A stretch of DNA of 64,000 nt from Pyronema omphalodes. Its lineage: Eukaryota; Ascomycota; Pezizomycetes; Pezizales; Pyronemataceae. This document shows, piece after piece, positions 1 to 11,407 of this stretch. Where the stretch lies: NCBI GenBank assembly GCA_024516155.1, contig JAJJXM010000099.1, positions 62,001 through 126,000 of the forward strand, written 5' to 3'. Position numbers and translations under genes: made by a program. The first letter of the stretch is position 1. Every line of letters starts with the position of its first letter. The notes under the pieces are model-generated. The model searched no databases. It saw nothing but the letters and a program-made list of their open reading frames with translations, and was not told where the DNA came from.

Positions 1-1
1 G

Positions 2-1143
2 TACCACGCTTATTATGGGCCCGACAAATATCTTCTCCCAACAGATGAGAAAGAACAAGATCGGTATGTCGGCAGTTGCACAACAGGGCGGTTGATCGCA
101 ACCGTTTTAGGTGATATCTACTGAGCGCCGATACAGGCTAGACTTGAACCATGAAATTATACGGCTCACATGGGACGATAAGCTTCACGAAGCTCCCCTT
201 AATGAACCTCATCGCATACTGGACATTGGTACGGGTACAGGCATATGGGCTATTGATATGGCAGATCAATATCCTATGGCAGAGGTTATTGGAACCGATC
301 TCAGCCCGATACAACCGGACTGGGTCCCGGCCAACTGGTAAGATTATTTGTCTGTGTACTTCTACAGAGCTAATCATTCGAGTAGTCGCTTCGAAGTTGA
401 CGATGCCATGATGGAATGGACTTTCAAGAGCGTGAGTCACCCCATTGAAAACGGTCGTGAAACCCCTGAATGGAGTGACATTGACAAACTCTGATACTAG
501 GACTCCTTTGACTTCATCCATTGTCGGAATATTGCCTCAGGCGTCAGTGATTGGAACCATCTTGCAACGGAGCTGATGCGGTTAGTAACTCAACACATCT
601 ATGACACGTATCTCTAACCTGATTGTATAGCTGTACTGTTCCGGGTGGTTACGTTGAGCTTGGTGAATACGCACTCACAGTCAATTGCGATGACGGTACT
701 ATGAAGGCCGACAATGGAGCCAAGGTACATCTGGAATATTTGCGTGAATCCATGATCAAAATGGGACGGCCGGTTCCAACGCTAGAATCCATGAAAATGC
801 TATTGGAGGACGCAGGCTTTGAGGATATCCATGCGCTTGAAGCCAAAGAGCCTATGGGTCCATGGCCAAAAGACCCAAGACAAAAGAGAATCGGTGCAAT
901 GTCACTCCTTAACCTCGAAGGCGGATTTGAAAGTTATGGAATGGCTGCATTCACTAGGGTTCTGGGAATGGAAGTCGACAAAGCTCGTGCTATTTGCAAC
1001 GCTGCGCTTGCCGCAGTCCGCAACAAGAACTACCACATGTACGCTAAATTGTACGTTTCCCTGTTCCACCCTACGGAGGAAATATTGTCAATATCCTAAC
1101 AGAAAATAGCTATCGTGTGTATGGACGAAAGCCTTCGAAATGA
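2..1143 (+). CDS. LaeA-like SAM-dependent methyltransferase (5' truncated by window edge)
   Basis: The 5' end lies outside the window. Exons fit 2-63, 137-337, 383-431, 501-580, 631-1050 and 1110-1143; all introns are GT-AG and the frame is continuous. Exon 2 carries the SAM-binding motif I, ILDIGTGTGIWAID, followed by a motif with an acidic residue (VIGTDLSP). Later come FIHCRN and the PGGYVEL post-motif. The last 34-nt exon gives the ending VYGRKPSK and a TGA stop. This order is typical of the large fungal family of LaeA-like/UMTA methyltransferases. Some members regulate secondary metabolism and many have unknown substrates. The substrate cannot be read from the sequence. No biosynthetic cluster genes are visible downstream. 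Confidence 0.88.
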
Positions 1144-1419
1144 GGTAAAATTTATGCTTGTTCATGCTCAATGTTTTTTTTTACAGTATGCTGGTTTGGG
1201 GGTTGTGCAATAAGAATAAATTTTATCTGCTTAAGAACAGAAATAAATCCCCTCACACAGCTTCGAAATCCATGACTATGAAATATACTTCCTACCATGT
1301 GAAAATCCTCATGTAGATACTGCGTTACATAATCTTATATTGCTAAGAGTCTAAGAGAGAGAGAACGCGGCGTTTGACATCAAGGCTCAAGCACGAATGA
1401 GTTTTAACGTGGATAGGAG

Positions 1420-1700
1420 GTTGCACAGCTTGCTTATACTACAAGAACCGACAAGTCTTCCCATCTGACAAAGAATCAATTAATCATGTTCTAGCTGCAC
1501 ATAGACACTTACTCGGGGTCTCCGGTACAGTATTCGTATATCCCACCCAGTATGATGTGCCATTTGCAATATTACGCTAGACTTCCCACAGCTCGTAACA
1601 AAAACTTATCGCATGTACTAAAAATTACAAGTTCCCTGCTGGCTCCCCCAGGGAAATATTGGATATTGTCTATAACCATTAATTAGATATCGCGCCCCTG
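1420..1700 (+). pseudogene. Decayed paralogue of the upstream methyltransferase
   Basis: Two pieces resemble the neighbouring methyltransferase. Around 1432-1490 a frame reads YYKNRQVFPSDKES, matching the YYGPDKYLLPTDEKEQ segment at the start of the window. Around 1556-1620 a frame reads AICNITLDFPQLVTKTYRMY, matching AICNAALAAVRNKNYHMY, and then hits a stop. The SAM-binding core between them is missing. It is therefore a tandem duplicate with a large internal deletion, not a functional gene. Confidence 0.6.
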
Positions 1701-2208
1701 GGTTCCCATATATTCGCGCGTGTTTTCTGCTCACTCACGGCCTCAGCCTCTTCTCTAGCCACAAATGGGCCTTAGTCATCCCTTTTTTTTGTCCAGGGGT
1801 GATGGGCATTGTAGACAAGTCGGGTATTGTAGACCTTGGCTCAAGCGATGAATGATGATACGGCGCTAGTATACATATATACAAGCCATAATCAACATCC
1901 ATCAACCTCCATCAACCTCCATCAATTTCCTTCAAATAGACAACACACCAAACAACATGAAATTCTAAATTATTTATAACGGAAGCTATAAAATCCCACA
2001 TGTTATACCAATTACCCCATCTAAATCTTCATCTAAATCTGTATACCCAGATCCCATCAGCTATGTATGTATGTACATCGAAAGCTACATATCTCCTGCA
2101 GGTTGCAGATTCATTACTAGCTGAAGATTAGATTTTATGTTTACAGGGAATAAAAGATTGGAAGAAAACTCCCACCAACAAACCAACTAACCAACCAATC
2201 CACCAACC

Positions 2209-2320
2209 AATCCACAATCCACAATCCACAATCCACAATCCACAATCCACAATCCACAATCCACAATCCACAATCCACAATCCACAATCCACAATCCACA
2301 ATCCACAATCCACAATCCAC
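2209..2320. repeat. 7-bp tandem repeat (ATCCACA)n, about 16 copies
   Basis: The unit ATCCACA repeats without visible interruption. Because 7 is not a multiple of 3, all frames stay open across it and give artificial ORFs. Confidence 0.95.
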
Positions 2321-2528
2321 AAAAGCAACAAAACCCCAGCCCAAAATCCCCAAAATCCCCAAAATGCATCAGCCCAGAAGTTAAGAAGATAAGCCACCAT
2401 GTGCGAAGTTTCCTTACCATTTCCCGCCTATAGATGAACAACCAATTCCCACAGTACAAATTCCAAACCAAATGAATCAGCACTATTTCAAGCATTCCAA
2501 GCATATCAAACATGAATCATTATCTTTA

Positions 2529-2728
2529 TCATTATCATTATCATTATCATTATCATTATCATTATCATTATCATTATCATTATCATTATCATTATCATTA
2601 TCATTATCATTATCATTATCATTATCATTATCATTATCATTATCATTATCATTATCATTATCATTATCATTATCATTATCATTATCATTATCATTATCAT
2701 TATCATTATCATTATCATTATCATTATC
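2529..2728. repeat. 6-bp tandem repeat (ATTATC)n, about 33 copies
   Basis: A near-perfect hexanucleotide microsatellite of about 200 bp lies between two non-coding flanks. Confidence 0.95.
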
Positions 2729-2908
2729 ACCTAGTCAAAAGTCCTTCAGTCACATTATAAATTATCGGGTAGTGAATACTGTATGTTGCTTCCATCAAAT
2801 GCGGGCTTGGATATGGGTATGGGTATAGGTATGGGCCTATATGATATATATATCTGTAAACTATAGAGTTGTTACATGGTATGAAATGAATGGTAAGATT
2901 TCCCTGAG

Positions 2909-3190
2909 TTAATAAGTTAATAAGTTAATAAGTTAATAAGTTAATAAGTTAATAAGTTAATAAGTTAATAAGTTAATAAGTTAATAAGTTAATAAGTTAA
3001 TAAGTTAATAAGTTAATAAGTTAATAAGTTAATAAGTTAATAAGTTAATAAGTTAATAAGTTAATAAGTTAATAAGTTAATAAGTTAATAAGTTAATAAG
3101 TTAATAAGTTAATAAGTTAATAAGTTAATAAGTTAATAAGTTAATAAGTTAATAAGTTAATAAGTTAATAAGTTAATAAGTTAATAAGTT
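2909..3190. repeat. 8-bp tandem repeat (TTAATAAG)n, about 35 copies
   Basis: The unit TTAATAAG repeats for about 280 bp with essentially no divergence, so the expansion or homogenisation is recent. Confidence 0.95.
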
Positions 3191-3980
3191 ATAACAGCCT
3201 ACAAGAATCAGGGAGTATATGTACATGGAGACAAAGGGGGGGGGTTGGGGTTGAAAATTTCCAGGAGCCAGAAGAAGCTCCAAGCCATCGTTTCGGTGAT
3301 CTCTGGAATGTTTAGTCGGTACCATGGCTAGTACAGGCATCACGACTGATGGATGATGAATGATGGATGATGGAATAACTATGCTATAATAGTATTGCGA
3401 TACGTCTAGGCTATCCAGGGGGAGAGAATGATGCAGTGGGTGTTAATCTAGTTCCATTTTATCATCTACCATTCCGTGACTCTATTTTTCTACGATTCCA
3501 ACGCTGAACGCCTAATGCCTAACGCCCCGCATCTATGAGTTTACGTATAGTAAAGTTTATACTACAAAAGCTTTCGTCTTGGTTGATTATTTTGTAGTTC
3601 TGTAGTTGGCAATTTTGCATATCTACGTCTATATCGATACTGCCATCGACGTTGACCTGAGGATTAGTTATGTTCGATTAAATAAATGAGGGATTGCTGG
3701 GATTTCGTAGGAATAATTGGTTTGGATCCGAAGAGTTTAAACGGTATTGGGGTTGAGAGAGAGGCTTCTTAGATGGGGGGAGGGGTTGAATGATTAAAGG
3801 CTGGTCATCCTAATCATGATGATAGGCACAAATCTATATGGGGGTTCAATCACATATATATACCACCACGCAGTAAGTGTCATTCTCCAAAAAAAAAGAT
3901 ATCGATTGAATATATAAAAAACCATTTAACAAAAAAAACCATTTTTCAAAACAAAAACCATTCCCTATGTATTACCATCT

Positions 3981-5324
3981 TTACAAAACCTCATTAACCC
4001 ACAAACCCGCCATTCCCATACCAGTTCCAATACACATAGTAGTAACCAACAATCTCTTCTTCTGCCTTCTCATCTCCGCCAATCCAGTGACAACCTGTCT
4101 AGTTCCAGTAGCTCCTAGGGGATGACCTAACGCAATAGCTCCTCCTCTGGGGTTCACTTTCTCGTGTTCAATTCCAAGCTTTTCGACACAGTATACAGCC
4201 ATGGAAGCGAAAGCCTCGTTAAGCTCAAAGATATCGATATCCTTGACGGTCAATCCGTACTTAGTAAGGAGCTTAGGAACGGCGATAGATGGGCCGATTC
4301 CCATGATTCTAGGGGGAAGACCAGCTGATACGGCTCCGACAAACTTGGCCAAAATCGGCTGTCCCAATTTCTCGGCAGTGGAACGCTTCATCAAGAGAAC
4401 AGCGGCAGCACCATCGGTAACCTGGGAGGAGTTTCCTCCAGTGGATCTATCACCCCATTGGGTGAAAGCAGGTCGGATCTTCTGTAATGCCTCAAAAGTG
4501 GTTCCGTATCTAATTCCATCGTCCTTGCTGATGGTAACCTTCTTCTCCTCTCCGGTCTTGGGGTCCTTCCAGACAGTGTTGATAGGAACAATCTCCTCAT
4601 CAAACCAACCGGCCTTCTGAGCAACCTCAGCTCTGCGGAAAGACTCAGCAGCATATCTATCCTGTCTCTCACGGGAGATGTTGAAGTCTGCGGCAACATT
4701 TTCAGAAGTCTGACCCATAGGCTGGGAGCAGTCTGCGGCGTCCTGGTTCTTGCCAACAACCTCAGGACTGAAACCAGGGCCCTGCTTGTCGACGTTGATA
4801 GACATCATCTCAATACCCGCAGCAACACCAATCTCGATGGATCCAGAGACGATCTGGTTGGCGATGTTATGGATGGAGACAAGGCCGGAGGAACAGAAAC
4901 GGTTGGTGGAGTAGACGGAGGTGGTGTTGGGGAATCCTGCGGCGAGGGAAGCAGCACGGGCTTTGTATGGGATACCGGTCTCGTTGACATTTCCAACGCA
5001 AATATCTTCAACCAAGGCGGGGTTAATGCCGGACTTGGCTAATAGGTGCTCAAAGAGCTGGAGAAGCATGTAGTCGACAGGAGTGTCTTTTAGGCCTCCC
5101 TTGAAGGCTTTGGTGAGAGGGGTACGGACGGCGGCGGTGAGGACGACATCGTCGGCGTTCTTGGAGGTGCTGAGAAGATACGCGTTAGCTATTGTGGTTA
5201 TGATAGCTGTAACGCGATAGCTCGTGGCTACAGCTTTACCAAGGAAGGGAGCTTACACAGAGTTGATTCCAGTGGGGTATCCAGTCAAATGACCGAGAAG
5301 GGCGGTGAGACGTTGAGCAGACAT
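3981..5324 (-). CDS. Peroxisomal 3-ketoacyl-CoA thiolase (POT1/FOX3 type)
   Basis: The enzyme cleaves 3-ketoacyl-CoA to acetyl-CoA in the last step of beta-oxidation. Two exons (5257-5324 and 3981-5169, intron 5170-5256) give 418 aa, the usual length. The N-terminus MSAQRLTALLGHL contains RLTALLGHL, a good PTS2 signal (R-L-x5-H-L), which points to the peroxisome matrix. Catalytic residues are visible: the acyl-accepting Cys in NRFCSSG (about residue 115), His in GHPLGATG (about 372) and the second Cys in CIGTGMG (about 402). NEAFA and the VNPRGGAIALGHP block are also present. The start was chosen because it supplies the PTS2 and an in-frame GT-AG intron. Two Far-type motifs lie upstream. Confidence 0.95.
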
Positions 5325-5485
5325 TTGTGATGATGATTTTCTCTGTCGAGTAGGGTAGGTTTCCTATGCTCGGGTGGCGGCAGTGATGGTTTTATGTTGA
5401 TCAACTCATTGTGTTACGTTGGCTTAAGGTAGAGCTTTGGCTTAGGTTAGTCGGTTGCTCGGTCGTTGTGCTGCACCTGAACGGG

Positions 5486-5491
5486 CCGAGG
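5486..5491 (-). promoter_or_regulatory. FarA/FarB-type CCTCGG site upstream of the thiolase gene
   Basis: In gene orientation the sequence is AAACCTCGGC, about 160 bp before the thiolase start. CCTCGG is the core bound by the fungal fatty-acid regulators FarA/FarB (known from Aspergillus). The role here is inferred. Confidence 0.5.
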
Positions 5492-5794
5492 TTTGTCGCC
5501 ATAACCATGCGCTGCTGATGCGTGGATTACTAAGAAGGGATAGGATAGAGGGCCCGGCTGAGGTGACCGGCGTTGATGGAGACATGCTCGGGGTTCGGAG
5601 TTTTGCAAGTGCGAACATGTGGCCCGTGATGTGGGGAAAGGTGAAGGTCTATGATGCGTATGATATGCAGGGCGGATAGATAGAACGGTACCGGGTAGCC
5701 AAAGAGGCGCGTCGACGCGTAAATGGCACCTAGCCCTGACACGACCGCGTTTGCGTGGGCATTCGCGTTTATGAGCTACTCCTTCTTACTTCCG

Positions 5795-5800
5795 CCGAGG
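5795..5800 (-). promoter_or_regulatory. Second FarA/FarB-type CCTCGG site
   Basis: The same 10-mer AAACCTCGGC (gene orientation) occurs about 470 bp before the thiolase start. Two identical extended copies in one promoter strengthen the case for fatty-acid induction. Confidence 0.45.
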
Positions 5801-5999
5801 TTTACTTTATTTTAATGAGAATGATTTTAAACGAGTCCAGCGCTTGTGCATAATCAAAACTCTACCGCTACATCAGTAATTTACTCCGTCCCGCGAAACC
5901 CGCAAATCCCATTGTGTCATCCTATTCCAGCGTCTCCACACCCAGATACCCCTCCGCGTTGTCTCTTTTCCTCCTTGTTGCCTCTACTCTTTCGCGTGT

Positions 6000-7048
6000 C
6001 TACTCCTCCTCCACCTCCTCTCTATCCTCCCTCTCCCTTTTAAACTCCACCGTCCACAGCACCTGCTCCGTCGTCTCCACCATCACCTCATCCTCAACAG
6101 TGTGATTACTAGTACTAACCAATCCCCCAAACCTGGTTTCCTGACCCTCGAGATTCCACTCCAAACCCCTCGTCGTTACCACCGCCGGCCCTCCAACCGG
6201 AATTATCCCACAACTCGGCCCCAAATGTGATCTAGGCATCTTCAACCAATTCCTTCCCGGTCTTAAAAGAAACGCAATCGACTCGGAAGAAAACAAATAA
6301 ACCTGTCTAGGAACCCCCTCTTCTTGTTGACTAGTATATAAAGCATGAATGGAATGAAAAGATTGATCCATCCTCCCACCGAAACCTCCTAAAGCCACCA
6401 CAGCTAACTTTTTTGGTTGATCGGAATTCTTCTTCGGCTTGATGGAGGCGCGGAACGATAACCGGTGGGATTCGGTGCATGCAGATAGGTCGTGGGTTGC
6501 GATGAAGTTCATGCATTTTCCAAAGTCGGTGGAGTTTTGATCGTGGTCTTGGGTGATTTGTACAGAGTGGGAAGAGTAGAATGAGCGCACGGAGGGACGG
6601 AGAGAGTCAAGATCGCCAATTATTGCAGTTGGAAGGTGGAGGGCGCGTTCAGAGGGGGTAAGGGCTTCGAAAAGTCGGTTTGCACCCCCGTCGGCGCAGA
6701 CTCGGAGGGTAGCTGGGAAGGTCAGCGGGTGCCACAGGAATGGAGGGGCCCCAGTGCGGGGTCCAGTAGGGTCAGAAGCTGCATACCATTTCGCCAGAGG
6801 TTGAGGAATAGGCCTTTGTTAAAGATTGGCTGGTTCAGAATTAGGAGCGCAAATTGGCCGGGTCCGTCTTGGGAAAAGTTGATATCGGGGGAGAAGTAGG
6901 AGTAGGGATCCCAGTGTGTTTCATCTGATTTCTTTGATGTTCCGTTTACTACTGCTGCGGTGTTGGGTGTGGTGCCATTTGTTACTGCAGCTTTTGTAGA
7001 TGTCGCAGTTTTTGCGCCGGCAGTCATTTTACTCTCGTCGCTGCCCAT
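6000..7048 (-). CDS. Thiamine pyrophosphokinase (THI80 type)
   Basis: The enzyme transfers pyrophosphate from ATP to thiamine, giving the cofactor TPP in the cytosol. Two exons (6787-7048 and 6000-6712, intron 6713-6786) give 324 aa, close to yeast Thi80 (319). Visible motifs include LILNQPI, RVCADGGANRLF (about residues 91-102), IIGDLDS (118-124), a QDxDxNSTDFGKC block, GGFGGRMDQ and the C-terminal GLxWNL followed by FGGLVSTSN. These form the substrate and Mg-ATP binding core. The low-complexity Ala/Thr/Lys N-terminus (about 40 aa) precedes the conserved domain. A Met at residue 8 is a possible alternative start. The gene lies tail-to-head behind the thiolase promoter. No TPP riboswitch was seen. 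Confidence 0.93.
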
Positions 7049-8107
7049 AGTTGCGGATCGTGATCGTATGTAAATATATTGTGACCTTTGTTGCAGATAT
7101 ATAACAGAAGTTATGAAAGAATGTCGCGGTTCTTGTGGTTCGTCGTAGAACGAAAGACTATGTGTCGTCCCCCGGTTCGAAAAAAAAAATTAAAGAAGGC
7201 TTCGTCGTTCGGTTATTGTATAGGCGAAGAGAAGGTAAAGTAAGGGAAGGTCAGGTAAGGTAAGGTAAGGTAAATAGCTCCAGCTCGGCGAGGAAGCGGA
7301 AGCGGAAGCGGAAGCTAATAAGCTATGGTATGTAGTTTGTGACTCGCGGTGATGTTAAGGTTAAAGGTTAATAAAGAGGCACCCAGAGGTTCACGCTTTC
7401 CAACCCCGCTCTAACCGACATTGCTGGTCTTCCGGGACGTCATGACTAAAAGCATATCTTTTTCGTATGTATGTATGTATGTCGTCTATGGTGGAGATCA
7501 CTGGGTCATCTGTTTCATATCGTATATCGGTCATTTGTCTTTCTGCGTACTACACCTTCCGTGCCAATCAGGGGAGTTTTGTCGATTGTGGAACAGTCGT
7601 ATATGTGTGTAGGGTTGCAACTCTGATCTGGTCTGGAGAACCAGAGGGACTGCTAGTTGTGGACCGTGGTTCAGGCAGCAGGCATCACTCTCTGTACAGT
7701 AACAGATCGATCTGATTTCTGCAGGGATAAGAGGAGGAGGAGATTGATTGTCATAATCAGATCATCGTGCATACGTAGGAAAAAGAAACGGCTAAATATC
7801 TCATCTTATCTGATGATGATGAGTATGAGTCATGCTGCACAATGATGTGAATCAAGGAACCATTATAAGCCGCATCATGTGATTCCTGTAGTATCCTTGC
7901 ACAAGACATCCAATCAAAGTCCAAATTTCCGACTTCCGGTATAGTGGGGCAGTATCCGGATTAGCCCGCTTATCAATCCGTCGAGAGTCGACGAAGTTAC
8001 AGGAAAGCGGCCCGGTACAGTTTATTCAATACTTTCCGAACAACATTTGCGACGCGAAACTCCCGCAGCCAGGAAAAAAAAGACACGAAAAAAAAAACAC
8101 ACATACA
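7049..8107. other. Divergent intergenic region between THI80-type and MIA40 genes
   Basis: The two flanking genes are transcribed away from each other, so this about 1-kb stretch should hold both promoters. It contains short tandem repeats (GGTAA near 7245-7270, AGCGGA near 7290-7315). I see no coding content. Confidence 0.6.
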
Positions 8108-9397
8108 ATGTTTCGTCCAGTAACACGAACGATTCTTCGGCAGACACAGTCGGCAACCCGTCAGTCTACGCGGTTTTCTTCAACTTCGGCGAAGAAATCT
8201 AGCAGCTTCAAATCTACCGTCTTGAGGTATGCGGCTGTTGGTGGAATTATCTATTACTACTCTACCTCTGCGGTTTTCGCCCAGGAGCCAAAGTGTACGC
8301 TTGCCCTGTCCCTCATCTCTGGTTTATATACCTCTACCAGTTTGCCCGTGTTTCCTGTGTTCGATGCCCCTGCGACGAGAGCTCATCGAAGTTGTTTGAC
8401 AAGCCCGCCGGTCTTCTGGTTTAGAAAGGGAATTCGAATGAAGAATAATACTGACGTACTACAGTCATTGAAAAGCACCCTCCCACTCTCCAGCCGGAAG
8501 ACGAGCGTCCCCCATCCCTAATTGACGAAATCCTCGCCAACAAAGACACCAAGACCGAAGTCGCACAAACTACCCCTACAAAAGCAGTCGAATCAGCAAT
8601 TGAAGAGACGATAGATGCGCCCGCTGAGCAGGAGGGAGGAATTGGCGCGTTAGAGGAGGAGGCCGGACAGCAGGGTGCTTTTAACCCTGAGACTGGAGAG
8701 ATTAATTGGGATTGTCCTTGCTTGGGAGGAATGGCGCATGGTCCTTGGTGAGTTCCTTTAGGATTCCTGAGGGTGGATGGTGGTGCATAAGGCAGCGGGG
8801 GGAAGCCGGACAGCTCGGGAGATGACTGGCAAATATTGGTTACCGTGAGCTGTCCATGGTGAAAGAACAAGTGATGTAGAGAGATGAGCTGCGATGATGA
8901 GTTAGGAGGAACTGGTGAAGGGGATCATGAAATTGCATACTGACTGTGATATAGTGGAGAGGAGTTCAAGACCGCCTTCAGCTGCTTTGTTTACTCCACC
9001 GCCGAGCCCAAGGGAGCTGACTGTATTGAGAAGTTCAAGCACATGCAGACATGTTTCCAGGAGGTAACCTAGCCCTTCCCCTAGCCCTCTACCCTTAACC
9101 AAGCATCACAATCCCCGCATTATCTATTACCGCATCCCTCAGTATGCATTGTTAGCTAACCTTCTTCAGCACCCTGAGATCTACGGCGGCGAGCTAGACG
9201 ATGACGAGGAGGAGGGTGACTCTGCCCTTTCTGAGGCCGCTACTTCCGCTTCCGAGCCCGCCGAAACCTCTGCCCCTGCGGAGTCTACACAGTCTGCAAA
9301 CACCACCGCTCCCGTGGTAGAGGATGCCCCGGTGGCTCCGGCTGTTGAGGCTGGTGAGCCTGTGGTTGGAGGACCTTCCGGAGAGACCAAGGCATAA
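8108..9397 (+). CDS. MIA40: Mitochondrial intermembrane space import oxidoreductase Mia40/Tim40
   Basis: Mia40 oxidises and traps cysteine-motif proteins entering the intermembrane space, with Erv1 as its re-oxidant. Four exons (8108-8294, 8465-8747, 8955-9063, 9170-9397) join in frame to 268 aa. An Arg/Ser/Thr-rich presequence is followed by a single hydrophobic anchor (about residues 42-58), as in membrane-anchored fungal Mia40. An acidic linker leads to the redox CPC motif in [11 protein letters not shown] (about 146-148). Then come twin CX9C motifs: [11 protein letters not shown] and [11 protein letters not shown] (about 157/167 and 180/190). HPEIYGGEL and an acidic, Ala/Pro-rich tail finish the protein. 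All six core cysteines are present. Confidence 0.96.
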
Positions 9398-10053
9398 ACG
9401 GCGTAAAATGTAGAAGGATACCAATGGAGGCAAAAGGATAGATATGGTGGTTGTGTATGATTACCCAGAGGAAGAAAGAGGAGTTTGGCATTAAAAGATT
9501 CAATCTAGAAGGGATTTTTGTGAAGTATCTTTGGATCCGGAAAGTCTCCCAGTAATAGAAGAGTATAATTTTTGTTCCAAATCACTCGCGCTATGTATTG
9601 TCGTCATGTTATTTTTAATTCAATCAAAAACGATGATGGACAATGTGTGTCTCTAGATCTGCCTCATCGGAATTTCCCATTTCTTATTTTCCCAGATTCT
9701 AAAAAACCCAATCTCGTAGCTTTGTATCGTTGCGTTGCATTGCGTTGCATTGCGTTGTTCGGCGGTTGTCTTTCCAGTTCTGTTGCAAGGCCCCTGTCAG
9801 CTACGTCATTCCCTTTTTCCACATGCGACTTGGGGAGTTTTCGGCGGGGTGGGTATCGAAACAAACCTTGCAGGCCTTGCAAGTCTACAAGCGACCATTT
9901 ACCGGGGGGTTGAGTGGAGGGGTGTTGAGTGATCTAGTTTAAATCCCGCTCTTTTGACCCGACACAAATCTTCCCCCATCACATCATCCAGTACACGGTA
10001 ATTCTCACCAATTCAACTTTCCCACACACAACAACCAAACAACCAAAGAAACA
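9398..10053. other. Intergenic region between MIA40 and the OM14-like gene
   Basis: It holds the MIA40 3' flank and the promoter of the next gene, with a short GCGTTGCATT repeat near 9730-9755. The last about 40 bp before the start codon are CA-rich, as is common for fungal leaders. I see no gene. Confidence 0.55.
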
Positions 10054-10557
10054 ATGTCCGACGAACTCAGCTACGCCGCCGTTGCCGCCAGCGGCCCCGC
10101 ACAGTCCGAGGAGGAGGTTGGTTTCCTCGCCGCAGCATTGCCCCTGATGAGTGCGCGTGAAGAAATCACTGAATTCGAAGAACTAACGATTGAACAGGCG
10201 TATGTTCTACCCATAAACGCCCTGAAATGAATGATGAAAAAAAAAAGCGCCAGCATTTATTTGCTAGGAGGAACAAGAAAAAAAGAAAAGAAAGACTGAT
10301 GAAAGGAGAAAAAAATTTATAGTCGCGCAAACCCCGTTGATGAGGTTATTGTTACCGACCAGTCTGTCGAGAGCTTGATCGATGTTAACACTGGAGTCGC
10401 TGTTGTTCCTAATGACTTTGAGGAGCGGGAGGTAGGTCCCTTCTTTTTTTTTTCTTCTTCTTTTCGCTTGTTTCTCTTGTTTCTCTTGTTTCTTTATGAC
10501 CACGACGAATTGCACTTTCTCAATATCGTGTCCTACCTGTACGCCTTTGCCGGTCAA

Positions 10558-10588
<31 letters not shown>

Positions 10589-11083
10589 CTCGGTGCCCCG
10601 CAACCCCGCAACAGGCCGTCCATGTTCGCCGGCAATCCCACGCCGCAACCACCCTTTCCGCCGGCACAACAACCCCGCTAGGAATTCCCAGCTGACAACG
10701 CACCACAGATCAAGACCGAGACACAAGCAGCGCGCGTAGAAGCCGAAGCCGAAGCCGCCGAGGCCGCCGCCGCCGTCGCCGCTGAAGCCGCCGCCGCCGC
10801 CGCCCGCGAGAAGAAGGCCGAGAAGGCGATCGCCGAGAAGAAGAAGCGTACCTGCGCATCCATCCGTGCCTGCCCCGTCGTTCAGGCCCAGGGAATCTTG
10901 TTCACTGCTATCACTATCGCCCTTGGTGTTGGTGCTTACAGAAAGTATAAGGTTGGAGCTTTGGACTTTAAGACTGTGGGAATCTGGGGTGCTGGTGCTA
11001 TTGCTTTGGCGGGTGCCGATTGCCTTGTGAGTCAGTGGTTGTTTAAGAGATTTGGATGGGGGAAGCATGCGAAGTCTGAGTAA
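10054..11083 (+). CDS. OM14-like mitochondrial outer membrane protein, with a putative 2-nt microexon
   Basis: The start MSDELSYAAVAASGP and the downstream SLIDV..GVAVVPNDFE..IKTETQAAR pattern match a conserved fungal protein family with an OM14 C-terminal domain. In yeast, OM14 is an outer-membrane protein involved in docking ribosomes at mitochondria. Exons fit 10054-10116, 10198-10199, 10323-10431 and 10709-11083, giving 182 aa. The Ala/Glu/Lys-rich middle should be helical. Two hydrophobic segments follow (about 118-138 and 148-168), then a basic end, KRFGWGKHAKSE. The 2-nt exon GC is needed to keep the conserved EEARANP reading; see findings. Function is inferred from the family. Confidence 0.7.
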
Positions 11084-11376
11084 GCATTGCATCATTGCAT
11101 ACAGAAAAATAAAAGATGTTGCAAAATGCTGCTGCTGCTGCTGTGAAGGAGAAGGAGAAGGAGGAGGAGGAGGAAATTGAAGGGAGCAATTTCGAAGGCT
11201 GAAAAATAGTGATATCATTGGGAAGTTAGAGGGATTAGGGAGTTTTCTTTTCGCGTCTCTTGTGTTGATAGTTTCTCTACTCTTAGGGTTGGTCGGTTGG
11301 TTGGTTGTTTCTTTTTTTGTGATTATACATACTTCATTTTCCATCTTCTCTCTCTTCCATCTTCTTCTTCTTTCTT

Positions 11377-11407
<31 letters not shown>

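Larger units (their letters stand above)
1701..3980. other. Satellite-rich intergenic DNA
   Basis: No gene is supported here. The stretch is AT-rich and dominated by three tandem repeats listed separately, plus short imperfect repeats such as CATCAACCTC near 1900. Open frames over the repeats (Trp/Val/Asp/Cys-, Leu/Ser- or Tyr/His-type) are products of repeat periodicity. Confidence 0.7.

Noticed and set aside
2472..2828. Leu-Ser, Tyr-His and Ile-Met repeat ORFs over the hexanucleotide array
   Set aside because: They are all products of the (ATTATC)n period in different frames and strands, without any unique coding sequence.
6986..7200. TPP riboswitch upstream of the thiamine pyrophosphokinase gene
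   Set aside because: The conserved CUGAGA and related TPP elements were not seen in the leader or the intron.
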